Assembly: GCF_000332335.1 (NCBI RefSeq)
Contig: NZ_KB235948.1
Span: 3,668,009-3,704,719, forward strand
Direction of reading: 5' to 3'
Length of the DNA: 36,711 nucleotides
Source: Kamptonema formosum PCC 10802
GTDB lineage: Bacteria; Cyanobacteriota; Cyanobacteriia; Cyanobacteriales; Oscillatoriaceae
Part shown: one piece after another, positions 33,161 through 36,711 of the stretch
Layout of the letters: each line of letters starts with the position of its first letter
Numbering within the stretch: the first letter of the stretch is position 1
Program-made: the position numbers and the translations under genes
Notes under the pieces: generated by a model
What the model was told of the DNA's origin: nothing
Database searches by the model: none
The model's input: the letters and a program-made list of their open reading frames with translations, nothing else

Positions 33161-33393
33161 ATTTTACCTCATAAGTAGGGTGCGAATCGCGAAGCGTAAC
33201 GCACCAGGAGCTTTTTGTAATCCCCCTCACCCCCAACCCCTCTCCCACTTTGGGGTGAGGGGAGAATTCTTTATTTTTTCCCCCCCTCTCCCTTTATGGG
33301 AGAGGGGGGTTAGGGGGGTGAGGGTGAAACTCTTTGCAAAAATGGGACGCTCCCCAAAGAACGCGGCGCAGTAACGCACCCGCCAGCCTGTTC
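33161..33393. repeat. Dispersed-repeat insertion between zorB-like and zorC-like genes
   Basis: The segment is bounded by TAGGGTGCG (33176) and its complement-like AACGCACCC (33373). It contains a C-run/G-run hairpin (CCCCTCTCCC/GGGAGAGGGG, 33283-33309) and a run of CCCCTCACCCCCAACCCCTC. No gene is present. It separates two genes that are normally close together. Confidence 0.65.
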
Positions 33394-34128
33394 TCATTTC
33401 TCCAAAGACTGTATCTGACGGGACAAATTATCAAAATTTTCCCGGCGCAGTTGGAAGCGGAAAACCACCTTGCGATCGCGCGGATCGTCTGCGGTTTGTT
33501 TGGCGTCTGTCTCGCCGCGCCCTGACACCAGGATTTTCTGTTTCAATTGCGCCTTTGTGGGGAAATTAACCTCCTTGGAGAAGATATAATTAGAGACAGA
33601 GAGCGCCCGCTCCAGACTGAGACTCAAATTGTTCCCCTCGGTGCCGGCGGAACTGGTGTGCCCTTCGAGGGCGATGCGGGCAATTTGCTCGGAAAATTTC
33701 GGGTTGGAAAAAACAACTTGGCTGTAAAGGGGGATAAAGGAGCGCAGGAATCTTTTCCCTGCCGGTTTGAGCTGCGCGCTGTTTTTATCAAAGAGAATGC
33801 GATCGCGAATGCTGACATCCCCTGTGACTGGATCGACGGTAAAGATGTCTTTCCCCCCTAGCTTGGCTTCCAGGGTGGCTGCGATCGTCTGCGGCAGCAC
33901 CTCAAATGCCTTTCGGTAATCCTCCAGCTGGCGTTCGAGCTGATCGATGCGAGCCATTTTTTCCTCAAGCTTTTTGACTTGCTGCTGCAGCTGGATTTGC
34001 ACTAATATAAAGAGCAGGGCGAAAAACATCAGCAAACCGGACATCAAATCGCCAATGGAGAGCAAGACGCTGGAATTTTCATCCTCTGGCCTGGTTGATT
34101 CCGTCTCGAAGTCAGAGAAGTCACTCAT
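33394..34128 (-). CDS. zorB: MotB/OmpA-type stator protein, ZorB-like
   Basis: This 244-aa protein has a short polar N-terminus, then one membrane span (about 21-45) beginning VLLSIGDLMSGLLMFFALLF with an Asp at residue 27, the place of the ion-conducting Asp in MotB and ZorB. A coiled coil follows (about 46-75), then an OmpA-like peptidoglycan-binding domain: DRILFDKNSAQLKPAGKRFL, IALEGHTSSAG, LSLSLERALSVSNYIF, ILVSGRGETD and DRKVVFRF. ZorB forms the central dimer of the ZorA5-ZorB2 proton-driven motor of Zorya anti-phage defence. No MotA/TolQ-like zorA gene occurs upstream within the window. The downstream ZorC-like gene supports the assignment. A generic OmpA/MotB protein is the alternative. 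Confidence 0.8.
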   Translation of the reverse strand: MSDFSDFETESTRPEDENSSVLLSIGDLMSGLLMFFALLFILVQIQLQQQVKKLEEKMARIDQLERQLEDYRKAFEVLPQTIAATLEAKLGGKDIFTVDPVTGDVSIRDRILFDKNSAQLKPAGKRFLRSFIPLYSQVVFSNPKFSEQIARIALEGHTSSAGTEGNNLSLSLERALSVSNYIFSKEVNFPTKAQLKQKILVSGRGETDAKQTADDPRDRKVVFRFQLRRENFDNLSRQIQSLEK

Positions 34129-34280
34129 ATCGATTTTACTTTATACCGGCATGGGTTTGGGCTAGGTGGGCGAAGCTTTTGCGCCGCTTCTCTCTTTTTT
34201 TACCACAGAATGTTACTGTTTGTAAATGGGGTTTTGGTGCGTGACTGAGGGATTGAGTGCCTGCCGGTGCCGGGACTCCG

Positions 34281-34458
34281 TTTGGAGTTGGGCTAAAGCC
34301 CAAAGGTTTGGAGTTGGGCTAAAGCCCAAAGGTTTGGAGTTGGGCTAAAGCCCAAAGGTTTGGAGTTGGGCTAAAGCCCAAAGGTTTGGAGTTGGGCTAA
34401 AGCCCAAAGGTTTGGAGTTGGGCTAAAGCCCAAAGGTTTGGAGTTGGGCTAAAGCCCC
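34281..34458 (+). repeat. 26-bp palindrome-containing tandem repeat, about seven units
   Basis: Six exact units of TTTGGAGTTGGGCTAAAGCC then CAAAGG, and a seventh ending at CCC. Each unit contains the palindrome TTGGGCTAAAGCCCAA. There are no spacers, so it is not CRISPR. A related array lies at the window end (36651-36711). Confidence 0.95.
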
Positions 34459-34845
34459 ACCACCGGCAAGCTTATATGCGCGCACCTTTTCCAGCCTACT
34501 TATAGTAACACAACTCCAGCCAATGGCAAGGGGGTTTGTTGAGAAAATTTTTGAGCGAATTTCCTCTTCTCCCCTGATCGAAGAGGGGAAAAATAGGGGG
34601 TGAGGGGACTTCCGGCGCACCGGCTATTGGGTGCGTGACGCCGCACACCTGAGTCCAGGAATTGATGAGGCGGAACGCCCCCAGGTTTTATCCGTGTTTG
34701 CACGGAAGTCGCTCCCAGCACCCTGCGCCACTCCGGCAATTATACGGAAAAGCGGACATTGTAACTTCTCGGCGCAGTCAGCCTTATTGTCCATTTTGCT
34801 TTACAATAAAACTGCCAGCATACTTTAGATGACAGGCAGGTAACA
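34459..34845. other. Gene-free stretch between divergent zorB-like and WD40 genes
   Basis: About 390 bases with no recognisable gene. It holds a CCCCTGATCGAAGAGGGG-type hairpin near 34569-34588 belonging to the dispersed C-run/G-run repeats. Promoters for the WD40 gene should be here. No MotA/TolQ-like sequence was found in any frame. Confidence 0.5.
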
Positions 34846-36435
34846 ATGAGTGACGTTCGGAAAACGCCCCCTACTGATAATAGCGGATCGGGCGGAGAAT
34901 CTCTGGCGGAGGCAAGTGCTTCAGTGCGGGGGGAACTAGAAGAGATTGAGCGGCGATTTGCCGGCAGTGAGTCCTTTGACGGAAAAATGGCCGCACTCGC
35001 AGATGCCCTCAAATATGGAGAACTCGGGAAGCCGCGGATAGCTGAGATGCTGGAAACCTGGAAAGCGCCGGTGCGCTGGGGGGCTTACAACCAACTTTGG
35101 GAAAGGGCTTCGGAAACAGAAAGAGAGAAACTCCCGCCATATCAACCAACAGTTATTTTGCCAGATCTGGAGCAGCAGGGGATGGTGCGGCGACTGGGGC
35201 GCGGAATTATCCACAATGCGATTCTCCTAGATCGGGAGTTGGTGCTGGTGTGTGCCAGTGGTGGCGCGACACTGTTTAATATGAGCAGTGGGAAAGCGCT
35301 GTGGGAGATAGACAGTCCTTGTGCCATCGCCAGTGCGTTGAGTGCGGACAGCACTGTGCTAGCTTTAGCCTGGGGGCGAGATATCTACTTGTGGGATTTG
35401 CGCACCGGGCAATTGTTGCGCTCACTGACGGAAGATGCGGATGAAGTGTGGTGCGTCGCCTTCTCCCCAGATGGCAAGATTTTAGCGTCGGGGAATCAAG
35501 ACAGCACTGTGCGACTGTGGGATGTTGCTTCTGGGAAAGAACTGCGCTCACTGACTGGACATGCCGGTTCGGTACACACTGTCGCCTTCTCTCCAGATGG
35601 CAAGATTGTAGCATCAGGAAGTGGGGATGTTTACGATTTAGACAATACCGTGCGACTGTGGGATGTCGCTTCTGGGAAAGAACTGCTGCGACTGACTGGA
35701 CATGCGGATTGGGTGTTCAGTGTCGCTTTCAGTCCAGATGGGAAAATTCTGGCTTCAGGGAGTCAGGATGAAACGGTGAGTTTGTGGGAGGTTGCTTCTG
35801 GGAAAAAGCTACAGCAACTGACTGGACATGCGAGGGCGGTGAACAGCGTTGCCTTCTCCCCAGATGGCAAAATTCTGGCGTCGGGAAGCGATGATAATAC
35901 CGTGCGTTTGTGGGATGTGGCATCTGGGAAAAAACTGCGGCGACTGACTGGACACAAGCAGCCGGTAGGTAGGGTGACATTCACGCCTGATGGCAAGTTT
36001 GCGGTATCGGAGTCGAATGATGAAACCGTGCGTCTGTGGGATGTCGCTTCTGGGAGGCAACTGCAGAAACTGGAGGTAAATGCCCATTGGGTTTTCGGTG
36101 TCGTCTTCACCCCAGATGGCAACTATCTGACATTAAACAGTCAGGAGAATACGGTGCTTCTGTGGCAGATTACTGATGGGGAAGAACTGCGGCGGCTGAC
36201 TGGAGACAGCCGGAAAGAGTTAAGCATCGCCTTTACCCCAAATAACAGGTTTCAGGCATCGGTGAGTGGGGAAACTGCGGTGCAGCTGTGGGAGGCTAAT
36301 TCTGGGAGAAAACTTTGGCAACTGACGGGACATACGGATTGCGTGCGCCAAATTGCCTTCTCTCCAGATGGCAAGTTTATCGTATCGGGGAGTGATGATG
36401 GGATAGTGCGGATGTGGGCGGTTAGCAGATTTTGA
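34846..36435 (+). CDS. WD40 repeat protein with helical N-terminal domain
   Basis: This 529-aa protein has a polar helical N-terminal part (about 1-105) with a segment ALADALKYGELGKPRIAEML and APVRWGAYNQLWERA, seen at the start of several cyanobacterial regulatory or HEAT-like proteins. After about residue 150 come nine recognisable WD40 units of about 42 residues: repeats of AFSPDGKILASGSxD, TVRLWDVASGKEL and LTGH. The third has a five-residue insertion (GDVYDLDN). Units 6-8 are more diverged. Such propellers are protein-interaction platforms. No catalytic domain is fused. It is divergent from the zorB-like gene. The function is unknown. Confidence 0.92.
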   Translation: MSDVRKTPPTDNSGSGGESLAEASASVRGELEEIERRFAGSESFDGKMAALADALKYGELGKPRIAEMLETWKAPVRWGAYNQLWERASETEREKLPPYQPTVILPDLEQQGMVRRLGRGIIHNAILLDRELVLVCASGGATLFNMSSGKALWEIDSPCAIASALSADSTVLALAWGRDIYLWDLRTGQLLRSLTEDADEVWCVAFSPDGKILASGNQDSTVRLWDVASGKELRSLTGHAGSVHTVAFSPDGKIVASGSGDVYDLDNTVRLWDVASGKELLRLTGHADWVFSVAFSPDGKILASGSQDETVSLWEVASGKKLQQLTGHARAVNSVAFSPDGKILASGSDDNTVRLWDVASGKKLRRLTGHKQPVGRVTFTPDGKFAVSESNDETVRLWDVASGRQLQKLEVNAHWVFGVVFTPDGNYLTLNSQENTVLLWQITDGEELRRLTGDSRKELSIAFTPNNRFQASVSGETAVQLWEANSGRKLWQLTGHTDCVRQIAFSPDGKFIVSGSDDGIVRMWAVSRF

Positions 36436-36650
36436 ACCGCACGAAAAGTTGTCTTATAACAATGCATGGATTTTGAATGCCTGGATGTATGGATTGCAAC
36501 GCACCGGCACACGGGCGCGTTGCATCCCAGAATTTCAATATGGGTTGGGTAGCAAATCCAGTCGCCGGGATGCTTCGCCCCTACAAGTCACGGTTGCACC
36601 GGCAATGGAGACGCGACATGTCCCGTCTCTCCAACATGGGGGGATAAAAG
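36436..36650. other. Gene-free stretch after the WD40 gene
   Basis: About 215 bases with no gene. ACGCACCGGCACACGGGCGCGTTGCATCCC-like dispersed repeat words are seen, but there is no clear terminator. Confidence 0.4.
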
Positions 36651-36711
36651 TTTGTAGTTGGGCTTTAGCCCAAAGGTTCGTAGTTGGGCTTTAGCCCAAA
36701 GGTTCGTAGTT
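36651..36711 (+). repeat. 26-bp palindromic repeat array cut by window end
   Basis: Two units of GTAGTTGGGCTTTAGCCCAA then AGGTTC and the start of a third. The central palindrome GGGCTTTAGCCC is the reverse complement of the GGGCTAAAGCCC in the array at 34281-34458, so both belong to one repeat family. Confidence 0.9.

Noticed and set aside
34281-34458. Possible CRISPR array
   Set aside because: The units are directly adjacent with no spacers and no cas genes are present. It is a simple palindromic tandem repeat.

Overview
The window is chromosomal DNA of a filamentous-type (Oscillatoriales-like) cyanobacterium. The evidence is a photosystem II gene set member (psb28), a PsbP/CyanoP lipoprotein, the short cyanobacterial form of rpoZ, at least six HIP1 octamers (GCGATCGC, e.g. 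near 1077, 4500, 11776, 14006, 33472 and 33798), a very high density of CCGGC/GCCGG, and many short palindromic repeats typical of these genomes. No tRNA, rRNA or CRISPR array was seen.

Layout. 1-6.6 kb: a 36-aa membrane peptide, psbP, maf, a small coiled-coil/TM protein, a cluster of three MITE copies, an N6-adenine-type methyltransferase, a dead IS630 element and moaB. 6.6-11.4 kb: psb28, a DUF1565/SLH surface protein, an unknown membrane-anchored protein and rpoZ. 11.6-18.2 kb: an SGNH hydrolase, then a GldA/GldF/GldG-like ABC export locus with a DUF4340 protein. 18.2-20.2 kb: a 2-kb gene-free block packed with MITEs. 20.2-25.6 kb: a PAS-GGDEF-EAL cyclic-di-GMP enzyme and a LuxR-type response regulator.

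25.8-31.4 kb is a RiPP (ribosomally made, modified peptide) island. A decayed HlyD membrane-fusion gene and an internally deleted LanM lanthipeptide synthetase gene stand tail-out next to an apparently intact graspetide (microviridin) cluster. That cluster has two ATP-grasp ligases (MdnC- and MdnB-type) and two precursor genes, one with four cores and one with two. Both precursors carry the PFFARFLE ligase-recognition motif and also a Nif11/NHLP-like LSDEEMQAIAGG double-glycine end, so modification by the ligases and export by a C39-type peptidase-transporter are both expected. The precursors arose by duplication of a ~0.7-kb segment.

31.7-34.1 kb holds a two-gene locus resembling zorB-zorC of the Zorya anti-phage system (a MotB/OmpA-like stator protein and an EH_Signature-like protein), with no zorA or zorD beside it. 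It faces a divergent 529-aa WD40 protein (34.8-36.4 kb) across a seven-copy palindromic tandem repeat.

Two MITE families run through the window. MITE-A (TATAGCAG ends, ~115-170 bp) has about 11 copies. MITE-B (~95 bp, TATAGCGG-like ends, core palindrome around AAACCCGGTTT) shares its terminal repeats with the dead IS630 at 4582-5592, which suggests that element's family as the source of its transposase.
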